Below, piece by piece: positions 35,401 to 45,062 of a DNA stretch of 64,000 nt. How positions within the stretch are numbered: the first letter of the stretch is position 1; each line of letters begins with the position of its first letter. Origin of the DNA: Microvirga antarctica (GTDB lineage: Bacteria > Pseudomonadota > Alphaproteobacteria > Rhizobiales > Beijerinckiaceae); NCBI RefSeq assembly GCF_017921815.1, contig NZ_JAGEMM010000005.1, positions 282,144 through 346,143 of the forward strand. Direction: 5' to 3'. Made by a program: the position numbers and the translations under genes. The notes beneath the pieces were generated by a model, which searched no databases, was not told where the DNA came from, and saw only the letters and a program-made list of their open reading frames with translations.

Positions 35401-37260
35401 GGCGACGTGTTCGGCAACGGCATGCTGCTGTCGCGCAAGCTCAAGCTCGTGGCGGCCTTCGACCACCGCGACATCTTCCTCGACCCGACGCCCGATACGG
35501 AAGCCTCCTTCGTCGAGCGCGAACGGCTGTTCGCCCTGCCGCGTTCGAGCTGGCAGGATTACGACAAGGCCCTGATCTCGAAGGGCGGCGGCGTGTTCTC
35601 CCGCAGCGCCAAGTCGATCCCCCTGTCGGAGGAAATCCGGGCGGTGCTGGGCTTCGACAAAGCGGAGGCGACGCCCGCGGAGGTTATCGGCGCGATCCTG
35701 AGAGCGCCGGTCGGCCTGCTCTGGTTCGGCGGCATCGGCACCTATATCCGGGCCTCCACCGAGAGCGACGAGGAGGTCGGCGACCGCGCCAACGACCCGG
35801 TGCGCATCACCGGTGGCGAGATCCGCGCGAAGGTCGTGGGTGAGGGCGCCAATCTCGGGGCGACCCAGCGCGGCCGCATCGAGGCCGCCCGCGCCGGCGT
35901 GCGCCTCAACACCGACGCCATCGACAACTCGGCCGGCGTCAACACCTCGGACGTGGAGGTCAACATCAAGATCGGGCTCGCGGTGCCCGAGCGCGACGGT
36001 CGCCTCAGCGAAGAGGATCGCAACGCCCTTCTCGTCGACATGACGGACGATGTCGCCAAGCTGGTCCTGCGCAACAATTACCTGCAGCCCCTCGCGCTCT
36101 CGCTCTCGGAACGTCGCGGCGTCGGCGATCTGGGTTTTGCCCGCCGGCTCATGCACATGCTGGAGGCCCAGGGTCGGCTCGACCGCAATGTGGAGTTCCT
36201 GCCCGACGACGCGACGCTCGCCGAGCGCGCCCGTCGTGGCGAAGCGCTGACAAGGCCCGAACTGGCGGTGCTGCTCGCCTACGCCAAATTGTCCCTGCAC
36301 GACGAGCTGCTCGACAGCCCGGTGCCGGATGATCCGTATCTGGGCAAGGAACTCGAGCGCTACTTCCCCGAGGCCATGCGCGAGCGCTTCCCGGAAGCAA
36401 TCGCGGGGCACCGGCTGCGCCGCGAAATCATCGCCACGCAGCTCGCCAACGCCATCATCAACCGGGGCGGCCCGACCATGGTGGCCCGCCTTGTGGACCA
36501 GACCGGGGCCGATGGGCCCACGATTGCGGCAGCCTATGCGGCGACCCGCGATTCCTTCGGTCTTGCCGACCTGAATCTCGCCATCGACGCGCTCGACGGG
36601 ACGGTGCCGGGCGGGGTCCAGCTCGGTCTCTATGCGGACCTTCAGGACCTGCTCATGAGCCGGATCGTCTGGTTCATCCGCAACGTCGATTTCACCAAGC
36701 AGTCGCTGGCGGACATCATCGGCGCCTATGCGGACGGCATCGCCGAGGTGGAGCGCGGCCTGCCCCGCACGCTCTCCGAGGATGCCCTCGGGCAGTGGCA
36801 TACCCGCACCAATGCGTTGGTCGAGCAGGGCGTGCCGGCTGATCTCGCGCGCCGCATCGCGGCCATCCCGGACCTGGTGGCCGCGCCCGACATCGTGCTG
36901 ACCGCGCAACGCACCGGCAAGCCGGTCGAGGACATCGCCCGCACCCATTTCGCCATCGAGGCGGCCTTCCGTCTCGGCGCGCTCACCAACGCGGCGCGTG
37001 AGATTCCAGTCAGCGATTATTTCGACCGTCTCGCGCTAGATCGCGCCGTCGACAGCATCGCGACCGCCCATCGCAATCTCACCGCCGAAGTCTCGGCCAC
37101 CGATTCGTCCGGCGTCGCCGGGGTCGAAAGGTGGAGCAAGGCGCGCGGGGCGGATGTGGAGCGCATCCGCAGCGCGGTCGACAACATCGTGCTGTCGGGC
37201 CTCAACCTGTCGAAGGTCACGGTCGCGGCGAGCCTCCTCGGAGATCTCGCCCGTGCGTGA
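32419..37260 (+). CDS. gdhB: NAD-specific glutamate dehydrogenase, large (L-GDH) type
   Basis: 1613 residues from the ATG at 32419, the normal size for the 180-kDa NAD-GDH class. An N-terminal regulatory region with ACT-like parts covers about 1-700. The catalytic domain follows, with [34 protein letters not shown] carrying the catalytic Lys, [22 protein letters not shown] and the NAD-binding part with [17 protein letters not shown]. A C-terminal helical domain ends the protein. It deaminates glutamate to 2-oxoglutarate with NAD. A terminator-like hairpin in the leader may regulate it. Confidence 0.96.
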   Translation: [1613 protein letters not shown]

Positions 37261-37305
37261 CGGACGATCCCGGGGACAGCCCCCCAGCGCCCCGAAGGAG
37301 AGCCG

Positions 37306-38733
37306 GTGACCGAATCAGAGATGCTGCAAGCGGTGCCGATCGGCGCGACCACGCCGACGCTGGTGAGCGTGGAGGATCATCCGCCCGCCCGCATGGCGTC
37401 CCGTCCGGCCATCGCCGGCTGGCTGCTGTTCGACTGGGCGTGCCAGCCGTTCTTCACCCTGGTGACGACCTTCGTGTTCGCCCCCTATTTTGCCGCTTCG
37501 CTCGCCCCCGATCCGGTCACCGGCCAGAGCCTGTGGGGGTTTGCCACTGCTGCGGCAGGCCTGTGCCTTGCCTTCCTGTCGCCGGTTCTGGGCGCGGTGG
37601 CGGATGCAACGGGGCCGAAGAAACCGTGGATCGCCACCTGCGGTCTCGTGGTGTTCATCTCCTCGTTCGCGCTCTGGTTTGCGGCGCCGGGGCAGGCCTA
37701 CGCCATTCCCATTGCGCTGGCGGGTTTTGCGGTCGGCACCATCGCGGTGGAGGTCGCTGCGGTGTTCAACAACGCGATGATTCCCCGGCTCGTGCCGCCG
37801 CAATATTACGGCAGGCTCTCGGGCACCGGCTGGGCGATCGGCTATTTCGGCGGTCTCGTGTCGCTGGTGATCGTGCTCGGGTTTCTGGCGGCGGACGCCA
37901 CCACGGGTCGGACCATCGTGGGCTTCCTGCCCCTCTTCGGGCTCGATCCGGCCAGCATGGAGGGCGACCGCGTCACCGGGCCGTTTTCCGCCCTGTGGTT
38001 CCTCGTCTTCATCATGCCGCTGTTCCTGTTCACGCCCGACATCGCCCGCTCGGGGCTCAGTCTGCGGGATGCCATCCGCCGCGGTGTGTCGCAGCTCAAG
38101 AACACCATCGCGGATGCCCGCCGCCATCACAGCGTCGGCCGGTTCCTGCTGGCCAACATGGTCTATCAGGACGCGCTCGTGGCGTTGTTCGCCTTCGGGG
38201 GCATCTATGGGGCAGGGGTCTTCGGCTGGCGCGCCATGGAACTGGGCATCTTCGGCATCATGCTGACCGTGACCGGCACCTTCGGGGCCCTCATCGGCGG
38301 CGCGCTCGACGACCGCTTCGGCGCGAAGCCCGTCATCCTGGGCGCCATCAGCGTGCTGGCGCTGGTCAGCCTCGGCATCCTGTCGCTCGGCAACGACCAC
38401 GTGCTGTTCGTGATCCCGACCGCGCCGCCCGCCGGCGGCCTCTATGACAGCACGCCCGAGCGGCTGTTTCTCGCGCTCGGCCTGTTCATCGGGGCGGTCG
38501 CCGGTCCGCTCCAGGCTTCGTCCCGCAGCCTCCTTGCACGGCTCGTGCCGCCCGCGGAAGCCGGGCGCTATTTTGGCCTGCTGGCGCTTTCGGGCAAGGT
38601 CACGTCGTTTCTCGCGCCGCTGACGGTGGCGGTTGCCACCAGCCTGTTCCAGACCCAGGCCGCGGGGCCCGCGGTGCTGATCGTGTTCTTCTGCGCCGGT
38701 GGCCTTCTGCTTAGCGGCGTCAAGAAGGTCTGA
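37306..38733 (+). CDS. UMF1/Atg22-like MFS transporter
   Basis: 475 residues from a GTG at 37306 preceded by AAGGAG. About 12 hydrophobic segments. The family opening AIAGWLLFDWACQPFFTLVTTFVFAPYF and SPVLGAVADATGPKKPWI are diagnostic of the UMF1 family, distant relatives of yeast Atg22, a vacuolar amino-acid effluxer. GTGWAIGYFGGL and ASSRSLLARLVPPAEAGRYFGL are also typical. It follows gdh by 45 bases and may be co-transcribed. The bacterial substrate is unknown. Confidence 0.9.
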   Translation: MTESEMLQAVPIGATTPTLVSVEDHPPARMASRPAIAGWLLFDWACQPFFTLVTTFVFAPYFAASLAPDPVTGQSLWGFATAAAGLCLAFLSPVLGAVADATGPKKPWIATCGLVVFISSFALWFAAPGQAYAIPIALAGFAVGTIAVEVAAVFNNAMIPRLVPPQYYGRLSGTGWAIGYFGGLVSLVIVLGFLAADATTGRTIVGFLPLFGLDPASMEGDRVTGPFSALWFLVFIMPLFLFTPDIARSGLSLRDAIRRGVSQLKNTIADARRHHSVGRFLLANMVYQDALVALFAFGGIYGAGVFGWRAMELGIFGIMLTVTGTFGALIGGALDDRFGAKPVILGAISVLALVSLGILSLGNDHVLFVIPTAPPAGGLYDSTPERLFLALGLFIGAVAGPLQASSRSLLARLVPPAEAGRYFGLLALSGKVTSFLAPLTVAVATSLFQTQAAGPAVLIVFFCAGGLLLSGVKKV

Positions 38734-38741
38734 CCCGCGCC

Positions 38742-40334
38742 TCAGTGCCGGAAGTGGCGATGGCCGGTGAACACCATGGCAAGGCCCGCCTCGTTGGCCG
38801 CCTTGATGACCTCGTCGTCGCGCATGGAGCCGCCCGGCTGGATCACCGCGGTGGCGCCCGCGTCGGCCGCCGCCAGCAACCCGTCGGCGAAGGGGAAGAA
38901 CGCATCGGAGGCGACCACCGAGCCCTTCGCGAGGGTTTCGGGCAGACCCGCCGCCTTGGCGGCTTCGGCTGCCTTCCAGGCGGCGATGCGGGAGGAATCG
39001 ACGCGGCTCATCTGGCCCGCGCCGAAGCCCACGGTGGCGCCGTCCTTCACGTACACGATGGCGTTCGATTTCACATGCTTGGCGACCCGGAACGCGAAGC
39101 GCAGATCGGCCAGTTCCCGCTCGGTCGGCGCGCGCGTCGTCACCACCGTCAGGTCCATGTCGTCCACCACCGCATTGTCGCGGCTCTGGGCGAGGAAACC
39201 GCCCGCCACCGTGCGCAGGGTCAAGCCGCCCTGGCGTGGGTCCGGCAGGCGTCCGGCGAGCAGCAGGCGCAAGTTCTTCTTGGCCGCCACGATGGCGATG
39301 GCCTCATCGGTGGCGTCAGGCGCGATGATCACCTCGGTGAACACTTCGACGATCGCCTTGGCGGCATCCGCATCGAGCGTGCGGTTCATGGCCACGATCC
39401 CGCCAAAGGCCGAGACCGGGTCGCAACGCAGGGCCTTGCCATAGGCCTCGCGCAAGGTCGCGCCTTCACCCACGCCGCACGGGTTGGCGTGCTTGACGAT
39501 AACGATGGCGGCCGACTTCTCGGGCGCGAATTCGGCCACCGCCTCATAGGCGGCATCGGTGTCGTTGATGTTGTTGTAGGAGAGCTGCTTGCCCTGCACC
39601 TGCCGGGCGGTCGACACCCCGGGGCGCTGTTCGGGCGTGCGGTAGAAGGCTGCCGTCTGGTGCGGGTTCTCGCCATAGCGCAGCACCTCGGCGATGGCGC
39701 CGCCGAGCGCCCGGAAGGGCGGCGTGGGGTCTGCCAGTTCGGCCGCAAACCAGTTGGAGATCGCCGCATCGTAGGCGGCGGTGCGCGCATAGGCTTTCTG
39801 GGCAAGGCGGCGCCGCAGGGTGCGGGTCAGCGCGCCGTCATGGGTCGCGAGTTCGTCGAGCACCGCCGCATAATCCTGGCCGTCGACGACGACCGCGACG
39901 TCGCCATGGTTCTTGGCCGCCGCACGGATCATCGCCGGACCGCCGATATCGATGTTCTCGATGCAATCGTCATACGGACGGTTGGCCGCAATCGTCGCCT
40001 CGAAGGGATAGAGGTTCACGACCAAGAGGTCGATTTGCGCGATGCCGTGGGCCAGCATCGCGGCCTGATGCTCGGGGTTCGCCCGCACGCCGAGGAGCCC
40101 GCCATGGACCGCCGGGTGCAGGGTCTTGACCCGCCCGTCCATCATCTCGGGGAACCCGGTGAGGTCGCTCACATCCATCACCGGCAGGCCGGCTTCTGCC
40201 AGGGTCTTCTGCGTCCCGCCGGTCGAGACCAGCTCGACGCCCCGTTCGGTCAGCGCGCGCGCGAAGTCCACGAGGCCGGTCTTGTCGGACACGGACAGAA
40301 GAGCGCGGGTCACGCGCTTGAGATCGCTCGGCAT
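38742..40334 (-). CDS. purH: Bifunctional AICAR formyltransferase / IMP cyclohydrolase
   Basis: 530 residues from the ATG at 40334. The MGS-like IMP cyclohydrolase domain at about 1-190 has [32 protein letters not shown] and [12 protein letters not shown]. The AICAR transformylase domain at about 200-530 has [26 protein letters not shown] and [11 protein letters not shown]. It carries out the last two steps of IMP synthesis. It is convergent with the UMF1 gene and downstream of the heparinase-like gene. Confidence 0.97.
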   Translation of the reverse strand: MPSDLKRVTRALLSVSDKTGLVDFARALTERGVELVSTGGTQKTLAEAGLPVMDVSDLTGFPEMMDGRVKTLHPAVHGGLLGVRANPEHQAAMLAHGIAQIDLLVVNLYPFEATIAANRPYDDCIENIDIGGPAMIRAAAKNHGDVAVVVDGQDYAAVLDELATHDGALTRTLRRRLAQKAYARTAAYDAAISNWFAAELADPTPPFRALGGAIAEVLRYGENPHQTAAFYRTPEQRPGVSTARQVQGKQLSYNNINDTDAAYEAVAEFAPEKSAAIVIVKHANPCGVGEGATLREAYGKALRCDPVSAFGGIVAMNRTLDADAAKAIVEVFTEVIIAPDATDEAIAIVAAKKNLRLLLAGRLPDPRQGGLTLRTVAGGFLAQSRDNAVVDDMDLTVVTTRAPTERELADLRFAFRVAKHVKSNAIVYVKDGATVGFGAGQMSRVDSSRIAAWKAAEAAKAAGLPETLAKGSVVASDAFFPFADGLLAAADAGATAVIQPGGSMRDDEVIKAANEAGLAMVFTGHRHFRH

Positions 40335-40423
40335 GGCGGCGGCTCCGTTCGGGGAGGATTTGGAGCGCGCGCGATAGCACGGCAGGCCCCGCATGGAAAC
40401 CTCGCTGCAAAGCACACCTGCCG

Positions 40424-42184
40424 CTAGAGCAGCTCCGGTTCCGGCTCGGACGGAAGGGTGGGGTTGAAGCTGCGCGCGAGGCGTTCGAAGCGCCAGCGAA
40501 CGGAAGGGGTTTCATGAGGCCGCAAGGCGAGCACGATCTGCTCGGTGCGGCGCATGCCGTCCGGCGTGGCGAGGAAAATGCTGTCCTCGACGAAAGCATC
40601 CCCGGGGCTTGCCGTGAACTGCCAGGCCTCGCGGTTGGGAAGGACCAGCATCACCACCCGGCCGCCCTGCGCCCGGCTTGCCTTGATGCCCGGCGCCAGA
40701 TGGAATCGCACGATGGCTTCGCTCGAAGGGTTGGACGAGCCCTCGCCCCAGAACAGATCCTCGCCCTCCAGACGCCCGCCATCCGCCGTGAGTTGCCAGC
40801 GCCGCTCGTGGGTCAGGCCAAACCGGCGGACATAGCCATCGTGGCTGGCGTTCAGGGTCTGGACATGATCGCGCTCACCGCGCTCGGCCACCACTTTCTG
40901 CGGTCCGCTGACGACGACGGGGCCGATCCGCTCCAGCAGCCAGCGCGCGGCAGACCGGTCGAGCCAATGGCCTTTCATGGCGACAAGCTGGCACGACGAC
41001 ACATCGTTGATGGACGCGGTGGAATGGGCCACCGTCGAGCGCGAGGCCTGCAGGATGGCGTCGTTGGCGATGCGCGGCGTGCCGCAATTCACCACGATGC
41101 GCTGCTGGCCGCTTGAGAACTCGAATGACAGACAACCGCCGCCGGCCTCGCTCGACAAGGCTGTCGGCGGGGAAGCGCCCACATCGGCCACCAGCAGGGA
41201 TCGCCTGGCCTCGATCCGCTCGTAGCCCGAATAGGGCGCGTGATGGATCGGCTGGCTGCGCATGTCGTCGTAGGTGAGAAGCGTCGCCAGATGATCGGCG
41301 GCGGTGACGCCCATGCCGTTGAAATGGGACAGGGTGCCGTCCCCATGACGGAACAGCCGCACCATCGGCAGCATCCGGTCGATGGCATGAAGCAGCGCTT
41401 CGGGCGTGTCGACCTCGCGGCTGGCGAACATCTGGCGCAGGGGCAGGAGGTCGAATAACAGGTCGACGACGACCCGTGGATTACGGCTGGCATGGCCGCC
41501 ATCGGCGAGAATCTGTCGGTCGAGTTCCCGCGTCAGCAACCGCGAGGCCCGGCGAAGGGTCTTGTCGAGTCCTTCGCAGCACAGACCCGCATAGCATAGC
41601 GCCACCGCGCCCATGAGCTGCTGCTGCGGCAGCGCGCCGGCGCGCAGGTGCCGCTCGAGGTCGCGCACGAGGTGGCCGATGATGCGCAGGAACCGTTGAT
41701 AAAAGGCGTGGTCGGCGCCCTCGAGAATGAGGGGCGACTGGCTGATGAACGAGATCAGCCGCCGCGCGACGATCTGCGTTTCGTGCGCGGTGAAACGGTC
41801 CCCGAGACGGGAGCTGACGAATTCGTCGACGAGCGAGCGGGCATTGGCTTGTGCCAGTGCCGTGCCGGCGGCGCGCAGGTGCCGCAGCCAGCCGAAGCCA
41901 TAGAGCATTTCAGCCCAGGCGCGGCTCGGCGGCACGAAGCCGAACGGCGAGCGACCGCTCGTGGTGATCGAGCGCCCGGCAAACGCGAAGAAGCCCGAAT
42001 AGATGTCGGTGGCGATGGTGGGATCGGCAGTGCGCAGATCCTGCGGCGCGAACAAAAGACGGGTCGGGCTCTGCGAGCCCATGAGAACCCGGGACGCGCC
42101 CCAGGACAGGCTTTCGCGCATGGCGCGGCCAGTCTCGCGCAGGGCGAGACCATACAACCGCCAGCGGTCCGGCCCCCAATTCAC
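40424..42184 (-). CDS. Heparinase II/III family protein
   Basis: 586 residues from a GTG at 42184. The N-terminal part is an all-helical toroid ([48 protein letters not shown]). The C-terminal heparinase II/III beta-domain has [37 protein letters not shown] and [14 protein letters not shown]. These are polysaccharide lyases of heparin-like or alginate-like substrates; in Hyphomicrobiales a member is often found next to rsmB and purH with no assigned role. No signal peptide is visible. Confidence 0.88.
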   Translation of the reverse strand: MNWGPDRWRLYGLALRETGRAMRESLSWGASRVLMGSQSPTRLLFAPQDLRTADPTIATDIYSGFFAFAGRSITTSGRSPFGFVPPSRAWAEMLYGFGWLRHLRAAGTALAQANARSLVDEFVSSRLGDRFTAHETQIVARRLISFISQSPLILEGADHAFYQRFLRIIGHLVRDLERHLRAGALPQQQLMGAVALCYAGLCCEGLDKTLRRASRLLTRELDRQILADGGHASRNPRVVVDLLFDLLPLRQMFASREVDTPEALLHAIDRMLPMVRLFRHGDGTLSHFNGMGVTAADHLATLLTYDDMRSQPIHHAPYSGYERIEARRSLLVADVGASPPTALSSEAGGGCLSFEFSSGQQRIVVNCGTPRIANDAILQASRSTVAHSTASINDVSSCQLVAMKGHWLDRSAARWLLERIGPVVVSGPQKVVAERGERDHVQTLNASHDGYVRRFGLTHERRWQLTADGGRLEGEDLFWGEGSSNPSSEAIVRFHLAPGIKASRAQGGRVVMLVLPNREAWQFTASPGDAFVEDSIFLATPDGMRRTEQIVLALRPHETPSVRWRFERLARSFNPTLPSEPEPELL

Positions 42185-42278
42185 GCGTCGCGCTCCTTTT
42201 GTTCTGCCACATTCCGTCGCAGCTTATGAAGCTCTGCTCGCGGTCCGGTTAAGATCGCGTAACCGAACGCCGCTTTTG

Positions 42279-43607
42279 CTACGATCCGGTGCGGACAAAC
42301 CGCGCCGCGAAGAATCCATCGACGCCGCCGCGCACCGGCTCCGAGGCTGCCAGATGAAACGGCAAGGTCCGCAGATCGCCCTTCGGCGTCAGGGCCTCGC
42401 TCAGGCCGGGGACCTCGGACTCCGCGATGGGCTCCCGCGTGAAATCCGGATGCCGGACGAGAAACGCATCGGCCTGCTGCTCGCCTTCATCCGCCTCGAG
42501 GGAGCAGGTGCAATAGACCAGAAGCCCGCCGACCTTGAGGAGGCTCGCCGCCTTGTCGAGCAGGCGGCTCTGCAGCGCGACGAGCTTTCTCAGATCATCC
42601 TCGCCCTTCGTCCAGGTCACGTCCGGATGCCGCCGGATGGTGCCGGTGGCCGAGCACGGCGCATCGAGCAGGATGCCATCGAACGGCGCGTCCTCGAGTT
42701 TTTCGGCCGCGATGGCGCGGGTCTCGACTGAAAGGCCGAGCCGGGCGAGGTTTTCGGTCAGCCGCACCAGCCGTTTGGCCGACCGGTCGACCGCCACAAC
42801 CTCGGCTCCGGCAGCGGCGAGCTGGGCTGTCTTGCCGCCGGGCGCGGCGCACAGATCGGCCAGGCGCTGGCCGGGCTGGGGCTTGAGAAGGCGGGCCGGC
42901 AGGGCCGCTGCCGCGTCCTGCACCCACCATTCGCCCTCGGCATAGCCGGGCAATTCGCGGATCGGCACGCGCTCGACCAGCCGCACGCTGCCGGTCGGCA
43001 GCAGCACGCCGCCGAGCCGTTCGGCCCAGAGGGCGGCGTCACCCTTGACCGACAGGTCGACGGATGCGGGAGCGCGATGGGCCTCGGCGATCTGGCGGGC
43101 GACATCCTCGCCGTAATGCGCCACCCAGCGATCCTCGAGCCAATCCGGCGTGTCGAGGAACGCTGCGGGCGACTTGAGAATGGCCTCGCGTTCGCGGGCG
43201 ACCCGGCGCAGCACGGCGTTGATGAGGCCGCCGGCGAATTTCAGTTTGTAGTCGCCCTGTGCGAGCTGCACGGCCGTATCGACTGCGGCGTGGTCCGGAA
43301 TATCGAGAAACAGGATCTGGGCCGCGCCGATGGCCAACAGATGCAGCAGGCGTTCATCGCGCTGGCCCTTGTCGAGCCGCTCGCGCAGGGCGTTGCCGAT
43401 GGTGCCGAGCCGCCGGAAGGTCACGATGGCGATCGCCCGCGCCAAGGCCTCGTCCCGCACGGAAAGGCCGGCGGCCGGCGATAATTCGTCGAGCACGTCG
43501 TCGAGCGGCACGCGCCGCTTCAGCGTCTCCGAGACGGCTTCCCAGGCGAGGCGGCGGGGGCCGAGACCCGCCTGCGTGTCCGGCTGCTCCACGGCGCTCA
43601 ACCCCAC
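42279..43607 (-). CDS. rsmB: RsmB/NOP family 16S rRNA (cytosine-5) methyltransferase
   Basis: 442 residues from a GTG at 43607. An N-terminal NusB-like helical domain covers about 20-150. The Rossmann methyltransferase domain has the SAM motif [15 protein letters not shown], the motif IV pair [17 protein letters not shown] and the motif VI nucleophile [14 protein letters not shown]. It makes m5C in rRNA. Its start overlaps the end of htpX by 10 bases, so the two are probably translationally coupled. Confidence 0.93.
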   Translation of the reverse strand: MGLSAVEQPDTQAGLGPRRLAWEAVSETLKRRVPLDDVLDELSPAAGLSVRDEALARAIAIVTFRRLGTIGNALRERLDKGQRDERLLHLLAIGAAQILFLDIPDHAAVDTAVQLAQGDYKLKFAGGLINAVLRRVAREREAILKSPAAFLDTPDWLEDRWVAHYGEDVARQIAEAHRAPASVDLSVKGDAALWAERLGGVLLPTGSVRLVERVPIRELPGYAEGEWWVQDAAAALPARLLKPQPGQRLADLCAAPGGKTAQLAAAGAEVVAVDRSAKRLVRLTENLARLGLSVETRAIAAEKLEDAPFDGILLDAPCSATGTIRRHPDVTWTKGEDDLRKLVALQSRLLDKAASLLKVGGLLVYCTCSLEADEGEQQADAFLVRHPDFTREPIAESEVPGLSEALTPKGDLRTLPFHLAASEPVRGGVDGFFAARFVRTGS

Positions 43608-44518
43608 GGTCCACGACGGGGGGTGTTCCAGGGTCCGTTCGCGGGCGGCCGGGTGAAGCTCGGCGCGGGCGCAGCCGCGCCCATCTGCTGGGCCAGCGCC
43701 TGCAAGGCGGCGATCCGGTTTTCGGTCGCCGGGTGAGTCGAGAAAAGATTGTCCATGCCGCGCCCTGACAGAGGGTTGATGATGAAGAGGGGCGCGGTGG
43801 CGGGATGCCGTTCCGCGTCCTCGTTGGGAATGTGGGAGACGCCGCCCGCGATCTTGGCAAGCGCGGAGGCGAGCGCCATGGGGTTGTTGGCGATTTCGGC
43901 GCCCATGCGGTCGGCGTCGTATTCGCGCGAGCGGCTGATCGCCATCTGAATGATCATGGCAGCGAGCGGCGCGATGATGGCTGTGAGCAGCATCACGATG
44001 GCGTTGGGTCGTTCCCCGCCGCGTCCGCCGAACAGAAAACCGAACTGCGCCAGGGACGCGATGGCGCCCGCAACGGTCGCGCTGACGGTCATGATCAGCG
44101 TATCGCGATTCTTGATATGGGCGAGCTCATGGGCCATCACGCCCGCAACCTCGTCCGGCGACAGGACGGAAAGCAGGCCCGTCGTTGCCGCCACAGCAGC
44201 ATTCTCCGGATTGCGGCCGGTCGCAAAGGCGTTCGGCTGCGGGTTGTCGATGAGATAGACCCGTGGCGGCGGAAGGCCTGCCCGGGCCGCAAGCCCATGC
44301 ACCATCCTGACCAGATCGGGCGCGGTGCGTTCATCGACCTCAGTGGCGCCATGCGCCGACAGGGCGAGCCGGTCCGAGTTCCAGTACGCGAAGGCGTTGG
44401 TGGCGACCGCGAGCCCGAGCGCCAGCAGCATGCCGGTGCCGCCGCCCAGCATGTAGCCGACAACGCCGAACAGGGCGGTCAGCGCCGCCAGCAGCATTCC
44501 GGTCTTGACGGTGTTCAT
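43598..44518 (-). CDS. htpX: Membrane-bound zinc metalloprotease HtpX
   Basis: 306 residues from the ATG at 44518. Two N-terminal helices, then the M48 peptidase motif [10 protein letters not shown], two more helices and [12 protein letters not shown] with the third zinc ligand. HtpX cleaves misfolded inner-membrane proteins alongside FtsH. The C-terminus is Pro-rich ([19 protein letters not shown]). Three 18-base direct repeats stand 64-117 bases before the start and may be regulatory. Confidence 0.96.
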   Translation of the reverse strand: MNTVKTGMLLAALTALFGVVGYMLGGGTGMLLALGLAVATNAFAYWNSDRLALSAHGATEVDERTAPDLVRMVHGLAARAGLPPPRVYLIDNPQPNAFATGRNPENAAVAATTGLLSVLSPDEVAGVMAHELAHIKNRDTLIMTVSATVAGAIASLAQFGFLFGGRGGERPNAIVMLLTAIIAPLAAMIIQMAISRSREYDADRMGAEIANNPMALASALAKIAGGVSHIPNEDAERHPATAPLFIINPLSGRGMDNLFSTHPATENRIAALQALAQQMGAAAPAPSFTRPPANGPWNTPRRGPWG

Positions 44519-44581
44519 CGCGATCTCCACCTCATCCTCGTTGCGGATCCATTCTGGATCCTTGAAATCCTTGGCCACAAC

Positions 44582-44635
44582 CGATCTATGTGGGCCATGC
44601 GATCTATGTGGGCCACGCAATCTATGTGGGCATGG
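44582..44635. repeat. Three tandem 18-base repeats upstream of htpX
   Basis: Three near-identical units start at 44582, 44600 and 44618; the core ATCTATGTGGGC is identical in all three, and the flanks vary by one to three bases. They lie in the 184-base gap between divergent htpX and the DUF1674 gene. Evenly spaced direct repeats suggest a regulator binding array or a recent slippage expansion. Confidence 0.8.
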
Positions 44636-44702
44636 TCCCGCGCTCTCCCAAGATCTGCCTTCAGCCTCCGGGCCACGGTCGGATTCGCAGGAGAGCGTCA
44701 GA

Positions 44703-44969
44703 ATGGGCGGAAGGCGCTTCATGAGCACGAACGACACCCCCGATACAAGCCCCGCACCGGAAAACGACCTCCCGGTCGAAGGTGCTGCTCCGGGAAAAGT
44801 CCTGAGCGCTGAGGCGCAGCGCGCTCTGTCCGAAGCGGTGGAGCGCCGCCGGCAGATCGATGCGCGGGCGGCCGATCTTGCCCGAAACCCGGAGCATCAG
44901 GGCCGCGGCGGTCTCGAGCCGGTCCGCTACACGGACTGGGAGATCAAGGGAATCGCCGCCGACTTCTAG
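44703..44969 (+). CDS. DUF1674 family protein (succinate dehydrogenase assembly factor 4-like)
   Basis: 88 residues from the ATG at 44703, which has AGGAG nine bases upstream; an internal ATG at 44721 is the alternative. The C-terminal consensus is clear: [22 protein letters not shown]. This tail is shared with mitochondrial SDHAF4/Sdh8, which protects the flavinylated SdhA subunit before complex II assembly. A bacterial role in SDH assembly is inferred from homology. Confidence 0.88.
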   Translation: MGGRRFMSTNDTPDTSPAPENDLPVEGAAPGKVLSAEAQRALSEAVERRRQIDARAADLARNPEHQGRGGLEPVRYTDWEIKGIAADF

Positions 44970-45062
44970 GATCGGCCCGCGCGATCAGCATCGGAAAACC
45001 CCCTGCGGAATGTTGTTTTGGCATGCCGCCACCCTTAGTGTTCGGCCAAACGGGGGCGGGGC

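Noticed and set aside
34294..36948. Very long open frame antisense to gdh
   Set aside because: High GC leaves antisense frames open; the translation is low-complexity (His, Arg, Asp, Gly) and the sense gene is certain.
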